DNA from: Sphingosinicella sp963974575
GTDB taxonomy: Bacteria > Pseudomonadota > Alphaproteobacteria > Sphingomonadales > Sphingomonadaceae
Direction: 5' to 3'
DNA: 64,000 bases
Assembly (NCBI RefSeq): GCF_963974575.1
Contig: NZ_CAXBBQ010000007.1
Coordinates: 166,567-230,566 of the forward strand
The position numbers were made by a program, and so were the translations under genes. Of this stretch, positions 51,607 to 59,824 are shown in pieces. How positions within the stretch are numbered: position 1 is the first letter of the stretch; every line of letters begins with the position of its first letter. The notes beneath the pieces were generated by a model. That model saw only the letters and a list, made by a program, of their open reading frames with translations. It did not search any database and was not told where the DNA came from.

Positions 51607-52385
51607 TGCGTGTTGTTCCGATTCCGCTGCTGAATGTCTTCGATCACATCAACTATCTTCTGGTGTGCGGCGCGAAGAAGGAGGCGATCGCCGTCGATCC
51701 CTACGACACCCCGCGTATAATCGCGGAGGTAGAATCGCTGGGCGTGACGATCACCGGCATCGTCAACACGCACGAACACTGGGACCATGCGGGCAAGAAC
51801 GCCGAGATGAAGGCGCGAACGGGCGCGGCGGTGATGGCGCCCCGCGCGGCAGCGGGCACACTTCAAGGGCTCGATCGCCTGCTGGTTGACGGCGACACGA
51901 TTTCGATCGGCAATGAAAGCGTGACCGTCCGCGCCGTGCCGGGGCACACAATGGCGAGCATAGCGCTCTTCGGCACCGAGGAGGGTGGCACGCCCTTCGT
52001 TATCTCGGGCGATACGCTGTTCGGCGCGGGCGTGGGTAACTGCGGTTACGGCGGTCACGCGCCAACGCTTCACGAGACAGTCAGCAGCGTGTTCGCGCTG
52101 CTTGCGGACGAGACGCGTGTTTATCCGGGGCATGATTACCTGAAACGCAACCTCGCCTTCACGCTCTCCATCGAGCCGGACAACGCAGCTGCGCGCGCGT
52201 TGGCGTCCTCGCTTGCAGCCTCGGATGACACCGCGCCGTATTTCACCACCATCGGCGAAGAACGCGCGGTCAATCTCTTTCTGCGGCTCGCCTCCAGTGA
52301 AGTCCGCGAGAATCTGGAACTACGGGCTCCCGTGAGAGATGCGGATGTTTTCCTCGCGATCAGGGCGCGCCGCGATCATTGGTAG
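51606..52385 (+). CDS. Metallo-beta-lactamase-fold hydrolase (glyoxalase II-like)
   Basis: 259 residues. Zinc site THEHWDH at residues 55-61, further ligands VPGHT near 117, SGDTLF near 137 and YPGHDYL near 180. The opening RVVPIPLLNVFDHINYLLV and extra C-terminal helices match hydroxyacylglutathione-hydrolase-type proteins. It presumably hydrolyses a thioester or ester product. Co-transcribed with the AsnC and SRPBCC genes. Confidence 0.86.
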   Translation: MRVVPIPLLNVFDHINYLLVCGAKKEAIAVDPYDTPRIIAEVESLGVTITGIVNTHEHWDHAGKNAEMKARTGAAVMAPRAAAGTLQGLDRLLVDGDTISIGNESVTVRAVPGHTMASIALFGTEEGGTPFVISGDTLFGAGVGNCGYGGHAPTLHETVSSVFALLADETRVYPGHDYLKRNLAFTLSIEPDNAAARALASSLAASDDTAPYFTTIGEERAVNLFLRLASSEVRENLELRAPVRDADVFLAIRARRDHW

Positions 52386-52453
52386 CCGGAAGGCCGACAG
52401 ATGATAGGCAAAAGCCGGGGCGGGTGTGATCCGCTGTGCGCCGCGTGCACGCG

Positions 52454-53098
52454 TCACCACCGCACAAGCCGTGGAACCAACACCCTGCCGAGCAGGGCGC
52501 TGATGAGAACGGGCGCGCTGTGCCACAGCCCGACGTGATAGATCGTGTTCGACGAACAGTGAAATGCGAACGCGAAAATCCCGATGCATCCCGACGCAAC
52601 TCCCACGAGAAGTCCCGCGCGTTCGGGTGAGGTCGGCGCACCCCGCCGCAACCAGAAGACAAGCGCTACGGCTGTGAGCAGCCCGAGGCCCACACCCGCA
52701 AAGATACAATCCATCTCGTGAACGGATATCAGTGAGCCAGGAGGGGCTTCGGTCCCCGACACGAGGATGATGATCGCGGACAGAGGCAGCAAACAGGCGG
52801 CTGCGGCCACCCACCGCCATCCGAAGTGCCGGCTCCCGACCTGCGGATTCCCCATCGCAACCACGGTTGCCGCGCAGGCGACGCCCAGGATGAGGAACAG
52901 GCCGTTGGCGATCAGGAACAGGGTTTCAAAGTGCCCTACGGAAATGTCTCCCCGGAACCCGAAAATGACCGCGACGATGGCCAGCGTGGTGGCCGCCGCG
53001 GTTGCTGTCAGGCCCATCCCATAGCGTCGGTGCAGGACGCGCGCCGGACGCAGGTCATCCACCAGCGAAGCGATGAGCGTGTCGGTATCAGGATCCAT
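52454..53098 (-). CDS. nrsF: NrsF-type transmembrane anti-sigma factor (DUF1109)
   Basis: 214 residues with six predicted membrane helices after a short cytoplasmic N-terminus (TDTLIASLVDDLRP). Cys131 (EMDCIF) and Cys181 (FHCSS) are at the same positions as the conserved cysteines I recall for Caulobacter NrsF. NrsF holds SigF inactive until metal stress. It follows the sigma gene by 2 bp, completing bufA-doxX-sigF-nrsF. Confidence 0.9.
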   Translation of the reverse strand: MDPDTDTLIASLVDDLRPARVLHRRYGMGLTATAAATTLAIVAVIFGFRGDISVGHFETLFLIANGLFLILGVACAATVVAMGNPQVGSRHFGWRWVAAAACLLPLSAIIILVSGTEAPPGSLISVHEMDCIFAGVGLGLLTAVALVFWLRRGAPTSPERAGLLVGVASGCIGIFAFAFHCSSNTIYHVGLWHSAPVLISALLGRVLVPRLVRW

Positions 53099-53100
53099 GG

Positions 53101-53628
53101 TTATTCCGCTTCCTCAATCAGGGCGCTGAGTTTCCTGAGACCCCTGTGTACATTGACCTTGACGAGCGCCTCGCTCTGGCCTGACCGCGAAGCGGCTTCC
53201 GCCACGGAGAGCCCCTCGATCCTCACCAGCTCTATCACCTGCGCCTGGGAAGGTGGCAGACAGGCCAGCAGGCCGTCGAGGCTGAGCCTTGCGGCGACAC
53301 TCTCCTGGCCACCGGCGACGGACACGTCTTCATCGAGCCCGACCTCGGCGGCGCGATATACCTTCCGAAGATGATCGACCCAGCGATATCGTGCGATCGC
53401 CGCAAGCCAGGGCAGGAATGGACGCGACGGATCGTAACTTGCCAGCTTGCCGTGCATCGATATCAGCGTTTCCTGCACGAGATCGTCAAGATGGCACGGC
53501 GCGGTGCGGCGGGCGAAATAGCGGCCGAGCCAGGCCGAGCAAGCCTTCAGAAGCGCAGCGTAAGCCGGGCGATCACCCCGCTGCGCCAGCGCCATCAGGC
53601 GCGAGAGGCTGGCATCGTCCGCCTTCAC
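53101..53628 (-). CDS. sigF: ECF sigma factor, SigF type
   Basis: 175 residues, GTG start in a GTGA overlap with the DoxX gene. Region 2 (HLDDLVQETLISMHGKLASYDPSRPFLPWLAAIARYRWVDHLRK) and region 4 (LPPSQAQVIELVRIEGLSVAEAASRSGQSEALVKVNVHRGL) are clear. In Caulobacter SigF answers heavy-metal and copper stress and drives DUF2282/DUF692/DUF2063/DoxX genes, exactly the genes clustered here. It likely recognises the two GTAAC(C/G)-N16-CGAA motifs. Confidence 0.92.
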   Translation of the reverse strand: MKADDASLSRLMALAQRGDRPAYAALLKACSAWLGRYFARRTAPCHLDDLVQETLISMHGKLASYDPSRPFLPWLAAIARYRWVDHLRKVYRAAEVGLDEDVSVAGGQESVAARLSLDGLLACLPPSQAQVIELVRIEGLSVAEAASRSGQSEALVKVNVHRGLRKLSALIEEAE

Positions 53629-54080
53629 CGCGCGAGTCGGCTGAAAAGCGCGTCAAGCGACAGCACGCCGCCGCCCCTCGCGATGAGGACGAGCGCGAGC
53701 GCGGCCCACAGGGAATGCACCGGCCACCAAGCTTCCGGGTAGACGAACAGCTGGATCACCATCGTCATGCCGAGCAGCCCGAGCGCCGACAGGCGAACAC
53801 CGAGGCCGACAACGAGCAGCACGGGAAAGATATGCTCGGCCGATGCAGCCGCAATGGCGGCAAGATCGGATGGCAGCGGGACACGGGTATATTCCTCACG
53901 AAACAGATAATAGGTCGCATCGCTGATCGAAAACCAGCTGCCGTCTTCAATTTTCGCGCGTCCCGATCGCCAGAATACACCGGCAAGCGCGAAACGCGCG
54001 AGCAGCAGCGGCGCCGCTTCCGCCGCGCGGCTGGAGAGCAGGGCCGTAACCCGCTCCCAGCCTGTGTGAAGCGCGACCAT
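53625..54080 (-). CDS. DoxX family membrane protein of the bufferin locus
   Basis: 151 residues with four membrane helices (PLLLARFALAGVFWRSGRAKI, FPVLLVVGLGVRLSALGLLGMTMVIQLFVYPEAWW). DoxX proteins are regular members of bufferin clusters (sometimes called BufD) and of SigF regulons. The start at 54080 is 4 bp after the bufA1 stop. The precise role, perhaps in disulfide or redox handling in the membrane, is unknown. Confidence 0.82.
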   Translation of the reverse strand: MVALHTGWERVTALLSSRAAEAAPLLLARFALAGVFWRSGRAKIEDGSWFSISDATYYLFREEYTRVPLPSDLAAIAAASAEHIFPVLLVVGLGVRLSALGLLGMTMVIQLFVYPEAWWPVHSLWAALALVLIARGGGVLSLDALFSRLAR

Positions 54081-54084
54081 CGGT

Positions 54085-54372
54085 TTACGCCTTGGGCGTC
54101 AGCGAGCCGCTGCCCTTCGGCGTCTTGATCGTCAGGCACGTTCCCGCCTTCACCAGCTTCCATGCATTTCCCTGATAATCGACGCTCGACGTGCCTGCGC
54201 AGCTCGTGCCGGGTCCGGCGGCGCAATCGTTCTGGCCGGCTTTCGCGACGCCATAGCACTTTTCCATCGCGGGCTTCTTCGTTTCCGCCTGCGCAGCATT
54301 CGTCATTCCGGCCGTCACGGCTGCCGCAAGCAAGGTTGCGACCAGGGGGGTAAGGGTTTCGCGTGCCATCAT
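54085..54372 (-). CDS. bufA1: Bufferin precursor BufA1 (DUF2282)
   Basis: 95 residues from ATG 54372 (GGGAG 6-10 nt upstream; ATG 54384 has no ribosome site). N-terminal signal (ARETLTPLVATLLAAAVTAG), then the Cys-rich core EKCYGVAKAGQNDC, SCAGTS, DYQGNAWK, GTCLTIK. This is the DUF2282 pattern of copper-binding RiPP precursors whose cysteines are converted to thiooxazole by BufB/BufC. It is the first gene of the sigma-factor operon and has a SigF-like promoter. Confidence 0.9.
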   Translation of the reverse strand: MMARETLTPLVATLLAAAVTAGMTNAAQAETKKPAMEKCYGVAKAGQNDCAAGPGTSCAGTSSVDYQGNAWKLVKAGTCLTIKTPKGSGSLTPKA

Positions 54373-54431
54373 CTTGTCTCCCATAAGGGTTGAAATCAGC
54401 GCCGCCGTCCATGTGGCGGTCTGACTGCAAG

Positions 54432-54457
54432 TTCGGGCGAAGAGCGCCAAGCGTTAC
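54432..54457 (-). promoter_or_regulatory. SigF-type promoter of bufA1-doxX-sigF-nrsF
   Basis: On the minus strand GTAACG (54452-54457) is followed after exactly 16 bp by CGAA (54432-54435), 60 bp before the bufA1 ATG. The consensus I recall for Caulobacter SigF is GTAACC-N16-CGAA. It implies autoregulation of sigF. Confidence 0.7.
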
Positions 54458-54490
54458 ACAAGACGAAAATAAAAACTTGCGACTGCCGCT

Positions 54491-54516
54491 GTAACCTTTC
54501 GGAGCGCGCGCACGAA
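54491..54516 (+). promoter_or_regulatory. SigF-type promoter of bufA2-bufB-bufC
   Basis: GTAACC (54491-54496), 16 bp, CGAA (54513-54516), 44 bp before the bufA2 ATG. It is the divergent partner of the minus-strand promoter, only 33 bp away. Confidence 0.75.
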
Positions 54517-54560
54517 TGAACGGTAGCCAATCCGGCGCACCTCATTGGGAGATTTATCTG

Positions 54561-54845
54561 ATGTCCATCGCACTGAAGGGAGCCGGCATCGCATCGGCTG
54601 CAGCCCTGTTCGCTCTTTCGACGCTGGCCTCCGCTGCGACGGCGCCTGCCGGCAGCAGCGGCGCGGCTGTCTCGGGTGCCGACATGGTGCACTGCTACGG
54701 TGTAAACAGCTGCAAAGGCAGCGCCGACTGCAAAACTACCGTGCACGAATGCAAGGGACACAACAGCTGCAAGGGCCAGGGCTTCAAGGCAATGAAGGCT
54801 GACCAGTGCCTGAGCAAGGGCGGCATGATCGGCGATATCGGCTGA
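54561..54845 (+). CDS. bufA2: Bufferin precursor BufA2
   Basis: 94 residues from ATG 54561 (GGGAG 10-14 nt upstream). Signal peptide (SIALKGAGIASAAALFALSTLASA), then Cys motifs HCYGVNSCKG, DCKTTVHECKG, NSCKGQGF and a final Cys near 84. Seven cysteines in the mature part. The CxGxNxCKG repeats mark the second class of bufferin precursors, substrates of the MNIO enzyme. Copper sequestration in the periplasm is the reported role for the family. Confidence 0.9.
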   Translation: MSIALKGAGIASAAALFALSTLASAATAPAGSSGAAVSGADMVHCYGVNSCKGSADCKTTVHECKGHNSCKGQGFKAMKADQCLSKGGMIGDIG

Positions 54846-54855
54846 CGCGCCCTCC

Positions 54856-54895
54856 GGGGCGATCCGGCGCACGCCCCCCGCGACCGGATCGCCCC
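54856..54895 (+). terminator. Hairpin between bufA2 and bufB (attenuator or mRNA stabiliser)
   Basis: A 12-bp perfect stem GGGGCGATCCGG (54856-54867) / CCGGATCGCCCC (54884-54895) with a 16-nt loop is followed by ATTCTCTTTGTTT. It lies 11 nt after the bufA2 stop and 27 nt before bufB. It would let precursor mRNA exceed enzyme mRNA, as in other peptide-maturation operons. Confidence 0.65.
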
Positions 54896-54921
54896 ATTCT
54901 CTTTGTTTCAGGACGCCCATC

Positions 54922-55755
54922 GTGACGACAATCCAACCCTTCAATGGCTTCGGCCTCGGTCTTCGCAAGGATCACTACGCCGATTATCTGACCGGTGCCG
55001 TTCCGGTCGATTTCGTCGAGATCATTTCCGAAAACTTCATGGTGGACGGCGGGCGTCCGCTCTTCACGCTCGATGCCATTCGCGAGCGCTATCCGGTGGC
55101 GATGCACGGCGTATCGATGTCGATTGGATCGACCGAAGGCCTCGATGCTGAATATCTTGCGTGCCTCAAACGGTTGGCCAACCGGGTGAAGCCCCTCTGG
55201 GTGTCCGATCACCTGTGTTGGACTGGCGTGAACGGCCGCAACACGCACGACCTGTTACCGCTGCCCTACACCGAAGAGGCGCTGGATGTCGTGTGCAGCA
55301 ACATTCTAAGTGCGCAGGACGCTCTCGAACGTCCACTGCTGTTCGAAAACCCGTCCAGCTATGTCGCCTTCGACGCCGGCATGACGGAGTGGCAGTTTCT
55401 CGCCGCGATGTGCGAACGCACCGGCTGCTTCCTGCTGCTCGACGTCAACAATATCTACGTCAGCAGCGTCAATCACGGATTCGATCCGCTCGCATATCTC
55501 GAAGGGATTCCCGCCGCCACGGTACGCCAGATCCATCTTGCGGGTCATAGCGAGGGTCAGGACGTGCTGATCGACACGCACGACACGCCGGTGTGCGCCG
55601 ACGTGTGGGCGCTCTATCAGCTTGCCTGCGCACGCTTCTCTGCGCTTGCCACCATGATTGAGCGCGATGATGCGATACCGCCGATAGACGTGCTGCTGAG
55701 CGAACTCGATATCGCGCGCCGGCTTTCAGGGCACGACGCACGGTACGCAGCGTGA
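54922..55755 (+). CDS. bufB: Bufferin maturase BufB (MNIO, DUF692)
   Basis: 277 residues, GTG start with AGGA upstream. TIM-barrel DUF692 signatures: FNGFGLGLRKDHY, EIISENFMVDGG, AMHGVSMSIGS, VSDHLCW, LFENPSSYVAF, LLDVNNIYVSS, QIHLAGHSE. The multinuclear iron enzyme modifies Cys residues of BufA precursors to thiooxazole with BufC. Ends in a GTGA overlap with bufC. Confidence 0.92.
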   Translation: MTTIQPFNGFGLGLRKDHYADYLTGAVPVDFVEIISENFMVDGGRPLFTLDAIRERYPVAMHGVSMSIGSTEGLDAEYLACLKRLANRVKPLWVSDHLCWTGVNGRNTHDLLPLPYTEEALDVVCSNILSAQDALERPLLFENPSSYVAFDAGMTEWQFLAAMCERTGCFLLLDVNNIYVSSVNHGFDPLAYLEGIPAATVRQIHLAGHSEGQDVLIDTHDTPVCADVWALYQLACARFSALATMIERDDAIPPIDVLLSELDIARRLSGHDARYAA

Positions 55756-56543
55756 CTCTGATCGATCTCCAACGGCGTTTCTACGCCGCCGTGACAGGCG
55801 CCGGGGAGGTGACGTTCGAGGATTGGAATCCGGTCCAGCGCGTGGGCCTCGCAGTCTATCGGAATGCCTATCGCTCGCGCCTGATCCAATGTCTTCGTAT
55901 GAGTTTCGAGAAGACGTGGACGTGGATCGGAGACGAGAGTTTCGATGCCGCCGCGGCGCACCACCTCATTGTGAAGCCGCCGCGAAGCTGGACGCTCGAC
56001 GACGCCGGCGCGGGCTTCGATGAAACGCTGGAACAGCTCTTTCCCAACGACCCGGAGGTCGCGGAGCTGACCTGGCTCGAATGGCAAATGCAGCAGGTCT
56101 TCACCGCCGCCGACGAGCCGGTTCTCGATGCGGCAGGCTTTGCCGCGCTCTCGAACGACTTCACGGAAGAGGCATGGGCCTCGTTCCGTCTTTCATTTGT
56201 GAGCGGAATGCGTTCAAGGCGGATACAGACCGATTGCGGGGCGATCTGGGCCGCAATCACCGCTGATGAAAACCTGTCAGCCGATGTTCTATTGAATGAA
56301 CCGCGAACCCTCCTTGTCTGGCGACAGGGACTTGCTCCACGGTTTCGACTACTGACGGCTGAGGAGGCCGCCGGTTTTCAGCTGATGGGGAACGGCGGCA
56401 CTTTCGGCGATATGTGCGAGGCGTTCGTCCAGCGCCTTGGCGCTCGCGGCATCGAGGAGGCCGGACGTACACTCGGCTTTTGGATCGCACAGGGGATCGT
56501 CAGTCGCTTGGCCGCAGTTCCTGAACCCCAGCCGCCTCTCTGA
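55752..56543 (+). CDS. bufC: Bufferin partner protein BufC (DUF2063)
   Basis: 263 residues, GTG start. N-terminal helical DUF2063 region (LIDLQRRFYAAVTGAG, VYRNAYRSRLIQCLRMSF, FPNDPEVAELTWLEWQMQQ) and a C-terminal domain likely to recognise the leader (TLLVWRQGLAPRFRLLTAEEAAGFQLM). BufC binds BufA leaders and delivers them to BufB. Coupled to bufB. Completes bufA2-bufB-bufC. Confidence 0.9.
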   Translation: MTLIDLQRRFYAAVTGAGEVTFEDWNPVQRVGLAVYRNAYRSRLIQCLRMSFEKTWTWIGDESFDAAAAHHLIVKPPRSWTLDDAGAGFDETLEQLFPNDPEVAELTWLEWQMQQVFTAADEPVLDAAGFAALSNDFTEEAWASFRLSFVSGMRSRRIQTDCGAIWAAITADENLSADVLLNEPRTLLVWRQGLAPRFRLLTAEEAAGFQLMGNGGTFGDMCEAFVQRLGARGIEEAGRTLGFWIAQGIVSRLAAVPEPQPPL

Positions 56544-56714
56544 TCGCGCCACCTCCGTTACATATCCAGAATGTGGGGAGACCGGCGAATGCCGCACGCG
56601 GCCCGATGGCTATAGCCCGTGGCTATGGTGAATAGCGGATTTTGAGGAAGCCAGCATCTGTCCGGGCTCTAGAATGTTCTGGCGAATGTCCGGGGCAGGG
56701 GAAATGGGACAGCG

Positions 56715-58241
56715 ATGAACATGGGTGGAAACAAGCAGCGGCTGCGGATCTTGGGCGCGATCCTTTCGGTGGTCCTGGTCGGCGCGTTGCCCGCGACGTC
56801 GCTCGCCGCAAATCCTGCATACGATGTTGTTATCCGTGGCGGGCGGGTAATCGATCCCGAAAGTGGTCTCGATGCGGTTCGGAACGTGGCGATTGCCGAA
56901 GGGCGCGTTGTTGCCGTGTCGGCGGAAAAGCTTTCAGGCCGTGTCACGATCGACGCTGACGGGCTGGTCGTGGCGCCTGGCTTCATCGACGTCCATTCGC
57001 ACGGCGTGACCATTCCGAACGGGTGGCTGCAAGCGTTTGATGGCGTTACAACTGCGCTCGAACTTGAAACCGGCGCGTGGCCGGTCGCCGTTGCTTATCG
57101 TACTGCGGCCCAAGAGGGGCGGCCGATCAATTACGGCTATTCGGTTGCCTGGTCGGGAATCCGGCGGGAGCTGATGGGCGCCCGCGCGAAGGATCTTGCG
57201 ACGGATGCGGAAATCGGGACGATTCTTCAGCGGGTGTCGGAAGGGCTCGATGCCGGGGGCCTCGGCGTCGGGACGCCGGTTGGCTATTCCACCCAAACCA
57301 ACCGAACCGAATACTGGGAGGTGGCGTCGCTCGCCGCAAAGCGCGGGGTGCCGGTATTTACCCATGTTCGCACCAAGAACGGACGCGATCCAGACAGTGC
57401 GCTCGAAGCGTTCGGGGAAGTGATCGCCACGGCCGCAACCACCGGCGCGCACATGCATCTTTGCCATATCAACAGTTCGGGCCTGCGCGACATTCCGCGT
57501 CTCACCGGCATGATTGCCAAGGCGCGCGCCTATGGCATTCCCGTGACAAGCGAGGCCTACCCCTGGGGCGCAGGCTCGACTTCCATCGGCGCCCCATTTC
57601 TTGCACCGGAAAACCTGCCTCTGCTCGACATCGGGCCGCAAAACATAGAGGTCATCGCCACCGGCGAGCGGCCCGCAACGAACGCACGTCTTGCGGAGCT
57701 GCGCAAGGCGAATCCGCAGGAACGGATCATCGTCCATTATCTTAACGAGGCAATCGACGCGGAGCGAAAGCTGATCGAACAGGCACTCGTTCCTGAAGAC
57801 GGGATTATCGCAAGTGATGCGGTGCGCTATTCCGTAAAGGACCGGATCGTGACCGAAGCAGTCTGGCCGCTGCCGGCGGGCATTGCGGGGCATCCCCGTT
57901 CGGCCGCGACGTTCACGAAGGTTCTTGGTGAATATGTTCGTGAGCGGCATTTGCTCAGCCTTGCCGATGCGATCCGTCGTTCGACGCTTCTCCCGGCGCA
58001 GCTTCTGGAGCCCGTTGCGCCCGGCATGAAACGCAAAGGGCGGATCGGTATCGGAATGGACGCTGACATCGTCGTCTTCGATCCTGCGACGGTTGGCGCG
58101 ACCGCGACCTATGAAAAGCCGGCCGAGCCCGCGAAGGGAATGCACCACGTTCTTGTGGGCGGCACATTCGTTATCCGGGAGGGCAAGCTGATTGCGTCCG
58201 CCCGCCCCGGCCATGCAATTCGCGGAGGAGCAGCCCAATGA
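56715..58241 (+). CDS. Amidohydrolase, N-acyl-D-amino-acid deacylase-like (copy 3)
   Basis: 508 residues. Signal peptide (RILGAILSVVLVGALPATSLAA), metal motifs GFIDVHSHG, FTHVRTKN, LCHINSSG and IASDAVRYS. It is more diverged than copies 1 and 2 and lacks their SCYVGHNGIRE segment; the bridging-ligand stretch reads ELETG. Its stop overlaps the following D-aminopeptidase-like gene (ATGA). Substrate unknown; an acylated D-amino acid or related amide is the working idea. Confidence 0.8.
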   Translation: MNMGGNKQRLRILGAILSVVLVGALPATSLAANPAYDVVIRGGRVIDPESGLDAVRNVAIAEGRVVAVSAEKLSGRVTIDADGLVVAPGFIDVHSHGVTIPNGWLQAFDGVTTALELETGAWPVAVAYRTAAQEGRPINYGYSVAWSGIRRELMGARAKDLATDAEIGTILQRVSEGLDAGGLGVGTPVGYSTQTNRTEYWEVASLAAKRGVPVFTHVRTKNGRDPDSALEAFGEVIATAATTGAHMHLCHINSSGLRDIPRLTGMIAKARAYGIPVTSEAYPWGAGSTSIGAPFLAPENLPLLDIGPQNIEVIATGERPATNARLAELRKANPQERIIVHYLNEAIDAERKLIEQALVPEDGIIASDAVRYSVKDRIVTEAVWPLPAGIAGHPRSAATFTKVLGEYVRERHLLSLADAIRRSTLLPAQLLEPVAPGMKRKGRIGIGMDADIVVFDPATVGATATYEKPAEPAKGMHHVLVGGTFVIREGKLIASARPGHAIRGGAAQ

Positions 58242-59818
58242 AGACGATCGCAACCGCCTTTTTGGTCTCGGTGACAGCCTTTCCTGCGTTGGCACAGCCA
58301 AACGACGGTATCGATGCCGTCTTCGCGCGCTACACGGGCGAGAGTGTTCCGGGATGCGCGGTCGGTGTGGAGAAGGACGGCAAGACCGTTCTGGAGCGCG
58401 CCTATGGCATGGCGGATATCGAGGAGCGGGTTCGTGCGCAGCCAAGCAGCATTTACGAAGCCGGTTCGATCTCCAAGCAGTTCACGGCAGCGGCGATCGT
58501 TCTGCTGGCGCGGGACGGCACGCTGGCGCTTTCAGACGATATCCGCAAATATCTGCCGGAGATGCCCGATTACGGCACGCCTATCACGATCGAGCATCTG
58601 ATACAGCACACCAGCGGCCTGCGGGACTGGGGATCGATCAGCGCCATGGAAGGCTGGCCGCGCAACAGCCGGAGCGCTAACAATGATGATGTGCTGGCCA
58701 TTGCCGCGCGTCAGAAAGGGCTGAATTATGCGCCCGGCGCCCACTACAGTTATTCCAACACCAACTTCAATCTGGCCGCGATTATTGTGGCGCGTGTGAG
58801 CGGCCAGAGTTTTGCGGCATTCACCAAGGCGCGCATCTTCGATCCGCTGGGGATGACCAGCACGCAGTGGCGCGAACGCTATCGGACTCTGGTTCCAGGA
58901 CGGGCCACGGCCTATGCGCGCGAAGGCGACACCTATGTGATCGATCAACCGATCGAGGATGCGCACGGCAACGGCGGCCTGCTGACGACGGTGAAAGATC
59001 TGCTTGCATGGAATGCCGCACTGGATGCCGATCGATTGGGGGTGGGCTTCCGCGCTGCGATGGAGCGTGTCGGTGTTCTCACGGACGGGACGCGGATCGT
59101 TTACGCTTCGGGACTGCTTGTCGACAAGCACCGGGGGATCGATGAGGTCGCCCATTCGGGGGCGACAGGGGGTTATCGGGCATGGCTCGCACGCTACCCG
59201 GCACAGCGCCTCTCCATTGCCCTTCTGTGCAATGCCGGCGATGTCGAACCTGTCGCGATCGGGCACAGCGTTGCCGATCACTATCTCTCAGGCCTGGCGC
59301 CGATGCCTGTCTATAAGCCTTCCGGTAAGCTGCCCGCCGGTCTCTACGTGAGCGAGGTCACGGGGGCGCCTATCTCCATCGTCGCGGACGCCGAGGGCGG
59401 TCTGCGCATTGATGGTAAGGCGCTCGATCCGGTCGCGCCGGGCCGGTGGAGCCTGTCCGGCACGGATTTCGTATTCGGCCGCAGGAATGATCTCGTCGTC
59501 GAGGCTAATGGAGAAAGACTACGCTATCGGCGTGTGGAGCCGGTTGAGATGGTCGATCCCACGCCCTTCGCGGGTCGGTATTGCGGCGCTGACAATCCGT
59601 TCTGCATGGTGGTTCGCGCAGCACCGGACGGAGGGCTGTCCATTGCGACAACGGGGCGTCCCGGCCTTGCCGCGCAGCCGCTGAAGCCGGCGTTCACGGA
59701 CGTGTTCACCAGCAAATATGCGACCATTCGCTTCGTGCGCGATGCGTCCGGCGCAGTGAGCGGGCTCACATATGGTGACAGCCGGGCCTGGGCGGTGGAA
59801 TTTACGCGGACACCCTGA
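58238..59818 (+). CDS. Secreted serine hydrolase, D-aminopeptidase (DAP) family-like
   Basis: 526 residues. Signal peptide (TIATAFLVSVTAFPALA), active-site Ser77-x-x-Lys80 (AGSISKQF), SGLRDW near 126, tyrosine motif PGAHYSYSNTNF (Tyr172), His in VAHSGATGGYRAW, and two C-terminal small barrel-like domains ending SGLTYGDSRAWAVEFTRTP. Length and these motifs match what I recall of Ochrobactrum D-aminopeptidase (about 520 residues with two C-terminal lobes). Released D-amino acids would come from D-amino peptides or amides. Coupled to deacylase copy 3. Confidence 0.78.
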   Translation: MKTIATAFLVSVTAFPALAQPNDGIDAVFARYTGESVPGCAVGVEKDGKTVLERAYGMADIEERVRAQPSSIYEAGSISKQFTAAAIVLLARDGTLALSDDIRKYLPEMPDYGTPITIEHLIQHTSGLRDWGSISAMEGWPRNSRSANNDDVLAIAARQKGLNYAPGAHYSYSNTNFNLAAIIVARVSGQSFAAFTKARIFDPLGMTSTQWRERYRTLVPGRATAYAREGDTYVIDQPIEDAHGNGGLLTTVKDLLAWNAALDADRLGVGFRAAMERVGVLTDGTRIVYASGLLVDKHRGIDEVAHSGATGGYRAWLARYPAQRLSIALLCNAGDVEPVAIGHSVADHYLSGLAPMPVYKPSGKLPAGLYVSEVTGAPISIVADAEGGLRIDGKALDPVAPGRWSLSGTDFVFGRRNDLVVEANGERLRYRRVEPVEMVDPTPFAGRYCGADNPFCMVVRAAPDGGLSIATTGRPGLAAQPLKPAFTDVFTSKYATIRFVRDASGAVSGLTYGDSRAWAVEFTRTP

Positions 59819-59824
59819 TCGCGA

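Noticed and set aside
56934..58445. Minus-strand frame of 503 codons opposite deacylase 3
   Set aside because: Antisense shadow of a clear amidohydrolase; no start site or domain.
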